In this document: in pieces, positions 22,326 through 30,540 of the stretch
How positions within the stretch are numbered: the stretch's first letter is position 1
Layout of the letters: the number at the start of each line of letters is the position of its first letter
Assembly (NCBI GenBank): GCA_017510725.1
Contig: JAFWMD010000030.1
Coordinates: 1-64,000 of the forward strand
DNA: 64,000 nucleotides
Direction of reading: 5' to 3'
Source of the DNA: Mogibacterium sp.
Lineage (GTDB): Bacteria; Bacillota; Clostridia; Peptostreptococcales; Anaerovoracaceae
Notes under the pieces: model-generated
Databases searched by the model: none
Told to the model about the DNA's origin: nothing
What the model saw: the letters and a program-made list of their open reading frames with translations, nothing else
Position numbers and translations under genes: made by a program

Positions 22326-23651
22326 ATGAGGAAAACTACTACAGGAAACGTCTTAAGCGTTTTCATAGCATTCTGCATGATTTTTGCGATGGTGCCTTTT
22401 ATTCAGAATGCTTCAGTTAACGGTAACGGAAGCGGAATAGTTGCAGCCGCTTCGACCAGTTATGCAGTAAGCTATAATACCAATGGCGGAACAGGGTCTT
22501 ATCCTGCGGAGCATATATATTTTAACGACTCCTTTATTGTGAACACGCAGAAACCGGTAAACCCTGGATATACATTCAAAGGCTGGGGGCTGAACAGGCT
22601 CTCTGATAATAAGTGGTATGCAGCAGGCGGAGTCGGATGGAAAACATCCAGTGAGATAGCCCAGAACAATTATGTATTGAGAATATATGATCCGGGCACT
22701 GAACTCAGGCTGGGTGATTCCTGGATACAGGGTGAGACAACTTCGAAAGGCTTTTCTTTTGTTGCACAGTGGACACCGAAGAGTTACAACATAGCATATG
22801 ATCTCAATGGGGGAAGCGGCACTTTCTCTACGATCAGGACTGCGATGCGCGAAACATTCACTATTTCTGCTTCTGTGCCTGCACGCGGCGGATATGCGTT
22901 TAAAGGCTGGAATCTCTTGCGCAATTCAGATGGGAAATACTATGTTGCCGGTGTTGGCTGGCTGTCTTCGGGCGAAATCAGCAGCGGGAACTATACCGCA
23001 AGACTCTACGATCCCGGAACATCTCTTACATTTGGAGGTTCAATGGTCGTTGACGGCATAGACGACTCGGATTTCACCTTTAAAGCACTGTGGGAGAGTA
23101 CTGCACATGTTCACAGCTGGGGAGATTGGGAAACAACGAAAGCTGCGACGTGCGCAGCTGAAGGAGTAAGGTCATCCACATGTTCCGGATGCGGTGAAGT
23201 CAGGACTGAAAGCATCGCCAGAACGGAGCATGACTGGGACGCAGGAATTATTGTAAAACCTGCAAAGTATTATTCGTCAGGTGTCAGGACATATACATGC
23301 AAAATATGTGGATTAACAAAGTCCAGCCCTATTCCTGCATTGAATGTGGCTTTAGTAACGCCTGCAAAGGTAAGGGTTACTTCTGCCAAAACCTCCGGTA
23401 AAAAACTGATAGTAAAGTGGAAACGCATAGTGAAAAACACAAAAGGTTACCAGCTGGCAGTAAAGGATAAGAAAACCGGAAAGCAGAAATATATAAACGT
23501 TGCTCAGGGAAGAAAAACAACTCTGAGCAAGACCGTAAAAAAACTTAAAAAGAAAAAGACGTATTCTGTAAGGGTACGTGCTTATAACGTAATAGGCGAT
23601 GAGACGATCTATGGCCCATGGTCAAATGTTAAGACAGGAAAAATCAGATAA
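22326..23651 (+). CDS. Secreted InlB_B-repeat protein with C-terminal Fn3-like module
   Basis: 441 residues from ATG 22326 (MRKTTTGN...). A signal peptide (about 1-40) leads to two copies of an InlB_B/Listeria-Bacteroides-type repeat: YAVSYNTNGGTGSYP...FKGW and YNIAYDLNGGSGTFS...FKGW. Next is a Cys/His/Trp-rich motif (HSWGDWETTKAATC then CSGCG, and HDWDAG then TCKICG), common in clostridial surface proteins. The last 90 residues are a lysine-rich fibronectin-III-like module with KKLIVKWKRI and YSVRVRAYN, ending VKTGKIR. No sortase motif is present. It is probably a secreted or wall-associated adhesin-like protein. The next gene encodes the same terminal module, so the two probably share a surface or a partner. 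Confidence 0.75.
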   Translation: MRKTTTGNVLSVFIAFCMIFAMVPFIQNASVNGNGSGIVAAASTSYAVSYNTNGGTGSYPAEHIYFNDSFIVNTQKPVNPGYTFKGWGLNRLSDNKWYAAGGVGWKTSSEIAQNNYVLRIYDPGTELRLGDSWIQGETTSKGFSFVAQWTPKSYNIAYDLNGGSGTFSTIRTAMRETFTISASVPARGGYAFKGWNLLRNSDGKYYVAGVGWLSSGEISSGNYTARLYDPGTSLTFGGSMVVDGIDDSDFTFKALWESTAHVHSWGDWETTKAATCAAEGVRSSTCSGCGEVRTESIARTEHDWDAGIIVKPAKYYSSGVRTYTCKICGLTKSSPIPALNVALVTPAKVRVTSAKTSGKKLIVKWKRIVKNTKGYQLAVKDKKTGKQKYINVAQGRKTTLSKTVKKLKKKKTYSVRVRAYNVIGDETIYGPWSNVKTGKIR

Positions 23652-23670
23652 AGTAACAGAGACTGCATCA

Positions 23671-25212
23671 ATGAAGAGAAAAGCACTTACAATACTGCTC
23701 ACATTGATAATGATATTCGCCGGACTGATACCAATGCCTGATTCGGCCTTTGAGGCGTATGCATATACATCAAAAACAAGGGACGAGGCCATTGAGTGGG
23801 TACAGTCCCAGTTGGGCGTCGGAATCGATTATGATGGTGTTTATGGTGAGCAGTGTGTAGACCTGATCAAAGCATATTACAATGCCCTTGGCGTAGCACC
23901 GGTCCGCGGAAACGGAAAGGATTATGCAACCAATAGTCTGCCTGACGGATGGAGCCGCGTTCAGGGTGGTACCCCGGAGAAGGGAGACATACTGGTATAT
24001 GACGGAAATGCTTCAAATGAATACGGGCATGTTGCCATCTATGAGTCGGACTATGAAACATATCATCAGAATTTTAACGGGCATGGTTATGTTGAAAAAG
24101 TGACTGCATACAGTTATAAAGGCTTTTCGAATTCCTACTGGGGATATATCAGACCAGACTGGGCGGCTGCGACTGAACCGACTGAAGTGCCTGAAGCGCC
24201 GGGAAACCTCGGAACATTAGACGGAGGCACCGTGTACAAAACTGATGATTTTATTAAGTTTGTATGGGACGCATCCGCGGGGGCTGACCGGTACTGCATT
24301 TATATGATGAAGGACGGGGCGGAACTTTATTCTGCAGATGTGGGTAAGCTTAGATCCTTTACGGCTTCACCTCTGGATGAAGGCGGCTATACCTTTGTTG
24401 TCAAAGCAGAGAACAGCATAGGCTTCAGCGACGCGGCAGAGTTTTACTTTGAAATAAATGACGCACCTGGTGAGCCATGGTGGAAAGTCGACAGAGATGC
24501 TACCGTAACTGATGTATATCAGGCTGAGGGGCAGGGAATGGCTGACCTTGGGGTAGTTCTGAAACTGCGTTTTTCAGACGGCACAAAAAAACTCAGAGCA
24601 GACTGGTACGCCGGCAGGGACGGAGAGATCACCGCAGATACGCCTGTTTTCCGTGAGGAGAAAGCGGGTTATGAGGTCGCTTTCGGATTTGCATATTCTG
24701 TTCCGTTCAGTTCGGATGTAAATGGATATAATACTTATCAGTGCGTTATCAGGGAGCTGGACATATTTGATGAAAATGAAACAACGATCAGCTCTGATGT
24801 GGTGAATTTCAGGCTGATAGGTAAGGAAAATCCTGATGATCCTGGCAGGATTGAGCCTGTCATTGAGGAGGGACCTGTTCAAAAGCCCGCAGTCACAGCG
24901 CCGCGAATCATAAAAGATCTCAGAACGGTCAGAATTACCAGACCTAAGGCTGCAAAAAAGAAGGTGACCGTAAAGTGGAAGAAACTTTCCGGGAAGGAAA
25001 AGAAAAAAATCCAGGGTATTGAGGTGCAGTGGAGCAGAGACGGCTTCAAAACCATAGCGGGAACAAAATATGTGAAAAAGAGCAAGTCTTCTGTGACAAT
25101 AAAGGGGCTTCGCTCAAAAAAGAAATACTGGATAAGGATCCGTGCTTACAGGAAAGCCGGCAAAGTAACGCATGTATCCGCATGGAAGGCCAGGACTGTA
25201 AAGATCCGCTAA
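23671..25212 (+). CDS. Secreted CHAP-domain protein with C-terminal Fn3-like module
   Basis: 513 residues from ATG 23671 (MKRKALTILL...); the upstream part of the frame overlaps the previous gene. A signal peptide (about 1-32) precedes a CHAP amidase/peptidase domain with its catalytic Cys in GEQCVDLIKAYYN near 61-73 and His in YGHVAIYESD near 112. CHAP enzymes cut peptidoglycan amide bonds. A fibronectin-like segment (about 185-290) and an Ig-like region follow. The last 95 residues repeat the lysine-rich module of the upstream gene (KKVTVKWKKLSGK, then YWIRIRAYR, ending VKIR). It is a likely cell-wall hydrolase. No strong ribosome-binding site is visible, so it may depend on read-through from the gene before it. 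Confidence 0.8.
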   Translation: MKRKALTILLTLIMIFAGLIPMPDSAFEAYAYTSKTRDEAIEWVQSQLGVGIDYDGVYGEQCVDLIKAYYNALGVAPVRGNGKDYATNSLPDGWSRVQGGTPEKGDILVYDGNASNEYGHVAIYESDYETYHQNFNGHGYVEKVTAYSYKGFSNSYWGYIRPDWAAATEPTEVPEAPGNLGTLDGGTVYKTDDFIKFVWDASAGADRYCIYMMKDGAELYSADVGKLRSFTASPLDEGGYTFVVKAENSIGFSDAAEFYFEINDAPGEPWWKVDRDATVTDVYQAEGQGMADLGVVLKLRFSDGTKKLRADWYAGRDGEITADTPVFREEKAGYEVAFGFAYSVPFSSDVNGYNTYQCVIRELDIFDENETTISSDVVNFRLIGKENPDDPGRIEPVIEEGPVQKPAVTAPRIIKDLRTVRITRPKAAKKKVTVKWKKLSGKEKKKIQGIEVQWSRDGFKTIAGTKYVKKSKSSVTIKGLRSKKKYWIRIRAYRKAGKVTHVSAWKARTVKIR

Positions 25213-25314
25213 TAAATTTCAAGCTAATTTTGACGAATAATAATTTCCACACAAAACTGGGCTGTCTCACTTGGTGTGGCAGCTTGGTGATTGCGGGTAT
25301 ACGTAGTGGCTGAA

Positions 25315-26514
25315 CTACGCTTGTTTGTCTAGATATTCCTTGACGCGGCCATAATATACGCGCAGGAACTTGTTGCAGCCCGCTATCATATAGACGTAAT
25401 AAGGCTTTCCTTCAGACTGCTTCTTACGAACAAATTGGTAAACGGGATCTTCTTCAGCCTTTCTCTGTAGGATGCCGCAAACAATTTGGAATGTAACACG
25501 CCTGAGGTTTGCAGAACCACGCTTGGTTATCTTACGGCGCTTGCTATTGAAAGTTCCCGACTGGAATGGAGGAGCATCTACTCTGGCAAAAGCGACAAGA
25601 GCATGCTTGTCATGGTAGCGATAAATATTGCCAATCTCGGCAATTATCTGAGGGCACATGGCCGGGCCTATTCCTGGCATGGACATAACCACAGGATATT
25701 CCGGCAACTGTGATGCCAGATTATTCATTTCAACTAGCAGATTGCCCATAGTATTGCATGTAGCCTGCAAAGGCTCAGACGCGGTTTTGATCAGAGCTTT
25801 GGTCGAACTATTGCATGGTAGCGATGGGACACAAGCAGCTGCAAATGCATATATACTTGCAGCTTTAGAATCGCTGGGGCGATAGTTGTGCCTCTTACAC
25901 CATGCATTGTAGATTCTGGTAAAATTGGCAAGAGAATGTTTAGTGACACAATCACGATGCCAGAATCTTAAAGCAAAGTCCATCCACTTGGTGCTTCCAT
26001 CTGCCTTTTGTGAAGTAAACAGGTAGTTGCAATCAGGGAAGGTCTGGTCCAAGATAGAGATAAGGTTATTCTTTAGTGAAGTACGATAGTTGAGGTAAAA
26101 GTAATATTGTCTGCAACAAGCTTTTAACTGCATGCGTATATCTTCCTCAAAATCGTACGGTATTAAAGAATCCCAGTTTGCTAATGTATAGTTAGCAATC
26201 TTAAGAGAATCTGCTTTGTCGGTTTTGACGTTACGAATCGAGTTGTTTCCGAAATCGTGGATAAGCTTTGGATTAACAACCGAAACGAAGTAACCAAGAT
26301 CGAAGAGATACCTGGCTATGGGTTGGTAATACTTGCCGGTATGCTCAAGTACGATTCTGCACTCTTCATTCAATGACTTGATGGACTCAGCCAATTCCTT
26401 CAGGTCATTGGATGTGTGTGCGACATCCAAGGGTCCAAAGATTATCTCGCCAAAAGGTTTACAGGCGGATACAGTGCTCTTGCCCTTAGATACATCAACG
26501 CCGATGGCAATCAT
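25315..26514 (-). CDS. IS110-family transposase (DEDD recombinase)
   Basis: 399 residues from ATG 26514, with a strong AAGGAGGTG just upstream on the minus strand; the longer frame enters the non-coding end of the element. The RuvC-like DEDD catalytic residues are D7 (GVDVSK), E57 (LEHTGK), D99 and D102 (KTDKADSLK). The C-terminal Transposase_20 domain has MPGIGPAMCPQI near 279-290 and the conserved serine S319 in FQSGTFNSKRRKITKRGS, the catalytic serine of this family. The gene looks intact with no frameshift, so the element may still be active. Confidence 0.93.
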   Translation of the reverse strand: MIAIGVDVSKGKSTVSACKPFGEIIFGPLDVAHTSNDLKELAESIKSLNEECRIVLEHTGKYYQPIARYLFDLGYFVSVVNPKLIHDFGNNSIRNVKTDKADSLKIANYTLANWDSLIPYDFEEDIRMQLKACCRQYYFYLNYRTSLKNNLISILDQTFPDCNYLFTSQKADGSTKWMDFALRFWHRDCVTKHSLANFTRIYNAWCKRHNYRPSDSKAASIYAFAAACVPSLPCNSSTKALIKTASEPLQATCNTMGNLLVEMNNLASQLPEYPVVMSMPGIGPAMCPQIIAEIGNIYRYHDKHALVAFARVDAPPFQSGTFNSKRRKITKRGSANLRRVTFQIVCGILQRKAEEDPVYQFVRKKQSEGKPYYVYMIAGCNKFLRVYYGRVKEYLDKQA

Positions 26515-26760
26515 AAAAAACACCTCCTTAAAGTAATAGTAACGAGCGACCATTGATTTTCTCATTGCAAATTCAGCTTGCTTAGTTACACGTACGTACT
26601 GGAGGCCAGTAGAACAACCCGCTTTAATCGAACGCCACAATGAGTGCAATGGCTAACAACTTTCACCCCGAACGCGAAGTTCTGTTAAATAAGCGTTAGG
26701 CTCATGCTCTCATTGTAGCTTAAGAATGAGATGGAAGATAAAGACCATTGGCTATGACCC
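26515..26760 (-). ncRNA. IS110 left-end non-coding region, candidate bridge RNA
   Basis: About 250 nt before the transposase start, with no ORF, contain several hairpins: TACTGG-AGG-CCAGTA (26597-26611), TCTCATT (26708-26714) with AATGAGA (26725-26731), and short stems such as AAC-GCG-A-AGTT between 26660 and 26700. Known of the family: IS110-group elements express a structured bridge RNA from this place, with one loop that pairs to target DNA and one to donor DNA. The guide loops cannot be assigned without the element's ends and a homologue alignment. Confidence 0.5.
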
Positions 26761-26806
26761 TTATCTCCCACGAGAATAGTAGCAAGTTAAATGATAATAC
26801 TAAATA

Positions 26807-26840
26807 AGAACGGGGCGCCGGAGCGTCCCGTTCTATTTTT
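26807..26840 (-). terminator. Terminator of the DUF3990/HTH operon
   Basis: AGAACGGG (26807-26814) and CCCGTTCT (26827-26834) form a perfect 8-bp stem with a GC-rich 12-nt loop. The stop codon of the minus-strand HTH gene (26833-26835) overlaps the stem. A T run on the plus strand (TATTTTTT) would also stop rightward transcripts from the IS. Confidence 0.7.
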
Positions 26841-27570
26841 TAGTGTAATTGTGCAGAAGCTGCTGCGGCTCGCAATGAAGGACTCTTGAAAGTGCGATCA
26901 GATATTCAGCACGTGCTTTCCGCAGATCCTTTTGCCCCTGCTCGTACTGCTGTAAGGTTCTTACGGGAATACCCGATGCTTTCGCCAGCCCGCTCTGGCT
27001 GAGCCCGCTTTTTTCACGCATTTTTTTGAGAGATAAGCAGGCACTGTCTCTGTCTCTGCTTTTATTATCGGTTTCTGCAATGAATTGTGACACTGCATCT
27101 GCTGCATATCCCATACCGAAAGATCTGATTTTTTCTGCGCGAACTGTTTCAGTTGTATTCAGGGGAAGGCTGTCGAGGAAAGAGGTCCTTTTAGCAGTAT
27201 ATCCGGATATGAAGCCGGATGATGAGAAGGTTTTCATTATATGATCGAATGTTGAGCAGGTCTCCCACTGTATCTGAGCTAGAGCATATCCGCACCAGTA
27301 TTCCGGGCTCAGGCTTTTTGTATAACGCGGCTGAGTCCTGTCATAAGCGAATCCGCTTTTTTCCATCACATAATACGCCAGTTCAACACCCGACATTCCT
27401 GCAATCATCTTTATATCGCCATGCTCGAACAGAGAGGCTGCGCCCGAAGCGATAAAAAGGTCCATCATTGACTGGATGTCAAGATGAAGACTGTAGACGG
27501 AATAGTCAAACATGCGGCCGAGCGTATCGGAGGCTCTGCCCAGACATACTTTATCGTAGGCGTGTGTCAT
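26833..27570 (-). CDS. XRE-type HTH protein, putative antitoxin paired with DUF3990
   Basis: 245 residues from ATG 27570, preceded on the minus strand by GGAGGAGGTG; it overlaps the DUF3990 gene by 20 bp. The first 165 residues are a domain often found beside DUF3990 genes in clostridia (FEHGDIKMIAGMSGVELAYYV; SPEYWCGYALAQIQWE; FSSSGFISGY). The C-terminus (about 180-240) is a Cro/CI-like helix-turn-helix: MREKSGLSQSGLAKASGIPVRTLQQYEQGQ. The overlap, order and HTH suggest an antitoxin that also represses the operon at the dyad 28257-28276. The toxin-antitoxin role is inference from the family and layout. Confidence 0.7.
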   Translation of the reverse strand: MTHAYDKVCLGRASDTLGRMFDYSVYSLHLDIQSMMDLFIASGAASLFEHGDIKMIAGMSGVELAYYVMEKSGFAYDRTQPRYTKSLSPEYWCGYALAQIQWETCSTFDHIMKTFSSSGFISGYTAKRTSFLDSLPLNTTETVRAEKIRSFGMGYAADAVSQFIAETDNKSRDRDSACLSLKKMREKSGLSQSGLAKASGIPVRTLQQYEQGQKDLRKARAEYLIALSRVLHCEPQQLLHNYTKK

Positions 27571-28216
27571 ATGGACGCACCTCCTCCTCAATCAGAGTCG
27601 TGATGAATAAACCTTTTTTTTCAGCAGCAGGAGTCATGCTTTTAATGGCTCTGATTTCGCGGCTTTGCCTGACGGGGAGAGAAGTTTCGCTGAGTGCCGG
27701 TTCATATCCTGTGAAGATGATCCTGTCAAAAGCCCGGTTGCTCTTCAGAACGAACTGTCTGTTTGAGTTGTCCCCGGTCAGCGCATTTCTGAAACGCTGA
27801 TACGAAAGCCTTGCATCCAGAAAATCCTGGGCAAACATGAAACATCTGTTGTCAGCACGGTAACCTATGATGCAGTCACTTGCCTGATGATCAACTGAAA
27901 AATACTTGTTTATATATTCTCTGGCTCTGTAAGCGGTATCTGAAGACAGGTCAAACTCGCGATAGTTAAAAAGAAGCCCGAGCCAGTGAAGCGGGGTGTA
28001 TTGCGTGCTGCAAAGATTGATGATCCGAAGGCCGTCACAGTCGATTGAATAAGAGGAGACAAAGCCGTTTCTTCCCGGCCCCACAGCCCACTCCGCGGCA
28101 TACTGGGGGTATTCCGAGCAATAAAACCCCAGGCCGAAATCATTGTACGGCCAGCCGGTTCCGAAAGAGGGATTCCTTATTATTCTGTCTCCTCCGTGAT
28201 AGATTTTTTTGTTCAT
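27551..28216 (-). CDS. DUF3990 protein, putative ADP-ribosyltransferase-like toxin
   Basis: 221 residues. The N-terminus KIYHGGDRIIRNPSFGTGWPYNDFGLGFYCS is the characteristic DUF3990 start: a His-Gly pair and a Y/F-rich second block like those of ADP-ribosyltransferase-fold enzymes. Further conserved parts are EYINKYFSVDHQASDCIIGYRADN and FAQDFLDARLSYQRF. DUF3990 proteins are widely predicted toxins encoded with small or HTH partners. It is the first gene of a two-gene minus-strand unit with a good promoter. NAD-dependent chemistry has not been shown for this protein; it is a fold-based suggestion. Confidence 0.7.
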   Translation of the reverse strand: MNKKIYHGGDRIIRNPSFGTGWPYNDFGLGFYCSEYPQYAAEWAVGPGRNGFVSSYSIDCDGLRIINLCSTQYTPLHWLGLLFNYREFDLSSDTAYRAREYINKYFSVDHQASDCIIGYRADNRCFMFAQDFLDARLSYQRFRNALTGDNSNRQFVLKSNRAFDRIIFTGYEPALSETSLPVRQSREIRAIKSMTPAAEKKGLFITTLIEEEVRPYDTRLR

Positions 28217-28254
28217 ATAGTTAAGATGAGGTCATTATCTTATGCTTTGTTAAT

Positions 28255-28283
28255 AGTATACTCCCACAGGAGTATAATTTCAA
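28255..28283 (-). promoter_or_regulatory. Promoter of the DUF3990/HTH operon with embedded operator
   Basis: On the minus strand, TTGAAA (28283-28278), a 17-bp spacer and TATACT (28260-28255) form a promoter. The spacer and -10 contain a perfect dyad, TATACTCC (28257-28264) and GGAGTATA (28269-28276), around CACA. A repressor bound there would block RNA polymerase; the HTH protein of the operon is the obvious candidate. Confidence 0.7.
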
Positions 28284-28302
28284 AGTATTTGAGCCGGTCT
28301 CA

Positions 28303-28331
28303 TTTACTGATCAAGGTGCGGCTGTTATAAT
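28303..28331 (+). promoter_or_regulatory. Promoter of nagB-glmM
   Basis: TTTACT (28303-28308), 17 bp, TATAAT (28326-28331) with an extended-10 TG at 28323-28324. It is divergent from the DUF3990 promoter, 20 bp away. Confidence 0.7.
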
Positions 28332-28390
28332 CGTGTCTGTGATTATAACGACTATAACTGCGTTGCCGCAAAACGAAAGGAGAATAAACA

Positions 28391-29182
28391 ATGAGAGTAG
28401 TCATTCAGGACGATTATGACAAGATGTGTAAGTGGGCTGCAGATTACATTGCAGACAAGATCAGAAATCATAAAGAAGACAGACCGTTCGTACTCGGACT
28501 CCCAACAGGATCATCCCCGATCGGTGTATATAAGAATCTTATCGCAATGAATAAGGCCGGTGAGATCTCATTCAAAAACGTTGTGACATTCAACATGGAC
28601 GAGTATCTTGGCCTTCCTCATGAGCATGACCAGAGCTACTGGTACTTCATGCATGACAATTTCTTCGATCATCTCGTAGACATGGATCCTGCAAATATCA
28701 ACATCCTGGACGGAATGACAGACGATCCTGAAGGTGAGTGTGCAAGATACGAAGAGAAGATCGCATCATATGGCGGCATCGATCTCTTCATGGGCGGCAT
28801 CGGAGTAGACGGACACCTTGCATTCAACGAGCCTTTCACATCGCTCACATCTCGCACAGGCCTCAGAGATCTTACAACAGATACAAGAATAGTTAACTCG
28901 AGATTCTTCGGAAACGATCCTGAAGCTGTTCCGGCGCAGGCTCTGTCCGTTGGTATCGGCACAGTTACAGATTCGAAAGAGGTTCTCGTTCTCATCAGCG
29001 GTCACAACAAGGCGAGAGCCATGGCGGCTGTAGTGGAAGGCGGAGTAAGCCAGAAGTGGACATGCTCGGCGCTGCAGATGCACAATGGCGCTATCATCGC
29101 ATGTGATGAAGAGGCATGCGGTGAGCTGACGGTAGATACATACAAGTACTTCCTCGATATCGAGAAAAAGGAGAGACTGTAA
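28391..29182 (+). CDS. nagB: Glucosamine-6-phosphate deaminase
   Basis: 263 residues, the usual NagB size. Conserved blocks are GLPTGSSPIGVYKNL near 37-51, FNMDEYLGL near 73-81 (catalytic Asp), GGIGVDGHLAFNEP near 135-148 (catalytic Asp-His-Glu region) and SGHNKA near 204. It converts glucosamine-6-P to fructose-6-P and ammonia, reversibly. AAAGGAG precedes the ATG. The stop TAATG overlaps glmM by one base. No nagA or PTS gene lies alongside; instead the following genes are biosynthetic, so the enzyme may run in the aminating direction here. That direction is inference. Confidence 0.92.
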   Translation: MRVVIQDDYDKMCKWAADYIADKIRNHKEDRPFVLGLPTGSSPIGVYKNLIAMNKAGEISFKNVVTFNMDEYLGLPHEHDQSYWYFMHDNFFDHLVDMDPANINILDGMTDDPEGECARYEEKIASYGGIDLFMGGIGVDGHLAFNEPFTSLTSRTGLRDLTTDTRIVNSRFFGNDPEAVPAQALSVGIGTVTDSKEVLVLISGHNKARAMAAVVEGGVSQKWTCSALQMHNGAIIACDEEACGELTVDTYKYFLDIEKKERL

Positions 29183-30531
29183 TGGGTAAATATTTCGGAA
29201 CAGACGGCTTCCGCGGCGAAGCAAATAAGACACTGACATTCGATCATGCTATCAAGATCGGCCGCTACCTCGGATGGTATTACGGAAAGAGACTTGACCG
29301 CAAGGCTAAGGTCGTTATCGGAAAGGACACAAGAAGATCCAGCTACATGTTTGAGTATGCGCTCTGTACAGGTCTTATGGCATCAGGTGCTGACGCCTAT
29401 ATCATGCATGTAACGACTACACCTTCGGTTTCGTATATAGCAAGAGTCGATGATTTCGACTGCGGCATCATGATCTCGGCTTCTCACAATCCGTACTATG
29501 ACAACGGCATCAAGATCGTAAACAATAACGGCGAGAAGATGGACGAGGAGACACTGCTCAAAATTGAGGATTACCTTGACGGTGAGATGGAAGTCCCTAT
29601 GGCAGAGCGTGATGAGATTGGACGTACGGTCGATTACGTATCCGGACGTAACCGTTACATCGGATATCTCATCTCGATGTCCAAGTTCAGCTTCAAGGAT
29701 GTAAAGGTAGGCCTTGACGTAGCTAATGGTGCTGCATGGTCGATTGCTAAAGGCGTATTCGATGCACTCGGAGCAAAGACTTATGTAATCAATGATGAGC
29801 CGGATGGCTACAATATCAACACAAACTGCGGATCCACACATATCGAACATCTGCAGAAGTTCGTAGTGGACAAAGGCCTCGATGTCGGGTTCGCATATGA
29901 CGGCGATGCTGACAGATGCCTCTGCGTAGATGAGAAGGGCAATGTTGTTACCGGAGATCACATCCTTTACATATACGGAACATACATGAAGGACAGAGGC
30001 AAACTGCTTAACAACAAGGTGGTAACGACTGTAATGTCAAACTTCGGTCTTTATAAAGCTCTTGACGCTGCCGGGATCGATTACGAGCAGACAAAGGTAG
30101 GCGACAAGTATGTATATGAGAACATGGTGCAGAATGGTCACCGCATCGGCGGAGAGCAGAGCGGACACATCATCTTCACCAAGTATGCTACAACAGGTGA
30201 CGGCATCCTCACATCCCTCAAGCTGATGGAGGCCATGCTGGCAAGAAAGAAGAAGATGAGCGAGCTCGCAGCTCCTGTAGTGTTCTATCCACAGGTTCTG
30301 AAGAACGTAAGAGTAAAGAGCAAGGAAGAGTGCATGAATGACCCTGATGTACTGGCTGCTGACCAGGCTGCCAAGAAGGCTCTCGGCGATAAAGGCCGCA
30401 CACTGCTGCGTGAGTCGGGCACTGAGCCTGTAGTGCGCGTAATGGCAGAGGCGCCATCCGAGGAAGAGTGTGAGAAGTACGTTGATCAGATCATCGACGT
30501 GATCCGCGCAAAAGGGCATCTGGTAGATTAG
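29182..30531 (+). CDS. glmM: Phosphoglucosamine mutase
   Basis: 449 residues, the usual GlmM length. The start MGKYFGTDGFRGEAN is typical of GlmM. The phosphoserine loop is ISASHNP with S101, the metal loop is DGDADR near 240, and the sugar-binding and phosphate-binding loops are EQSGH near 317 and RESGTEPVVRVM near 411. It interconverts glucosamine-6-P and glucosamine-1-P for UDP-GlcNAc and peptidoglycan synthesis. It overlaps nagB by one nucleotide. In many Firmicutes glmM follows cdaAR; here an accessory block lies between. Confidence 0.92.
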   Translation: MGKYFGTDGFRGEANKTLTFDHAIKIGRYLGWYYGKRLDRKAKVVIGKDTRRSSYMFEYALCTGLMASGADAYIMHVTTTPSVSYIARVDDFDCGIMISASHNPYYDNGIKIVNNNGEKMDEETLLKIEDYLDGEMEVPMAERDEIGRTVDYVSGRNRYIGYLISMSKFSFKDVKVGLDVANGAAWSIAKGVFDALGAKTYVINDEPDGYNINTNCGSTHIEHLQKFVVDKGLDVGFAYDGDADRCLCVDEKGNVVTGDHILYIYGTYMKDRGKLLNNKVVTTVMSNFGLYKALDAAGIDYEQTKVGDKYVYENMVQNGHRIGGEQSGHIIFTKYATTGDGILTSLKLMEAMLARKKKMSELAAPVVFYPQVLKNVRVKSKEECMNDPDVLAADQAAKKALGDKGRTLLRESGTEPVVRVMAEAPSEEECEKYVDQIIDVIRAKGHLVD

Positions 30532-30540
30532 GAGGCATAT

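Larger units (their letters stand above)
25230..26790 (-). mobile_element. IS110-family insertion sequence (ends not fixed)
   Basis: A 399-residue DEDD transposase on the minus strand with non-coding DNA on both sides: about 100 bp after the stop and about 290 bp before the start. IS110 elements usually lack long terminal inverted repeats and target duplications, and I could not fix the exact ends; the limits given are approximate. A small inverted repeat, CCACAC near 25247 and GTGTGG near 25274, lies at the downstream side. The long 5' non-coding region fits the IS110 group, in which the left end encodes a bridge RNA. No flanking gene is visibly interrupted. Confidence 0.75.
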
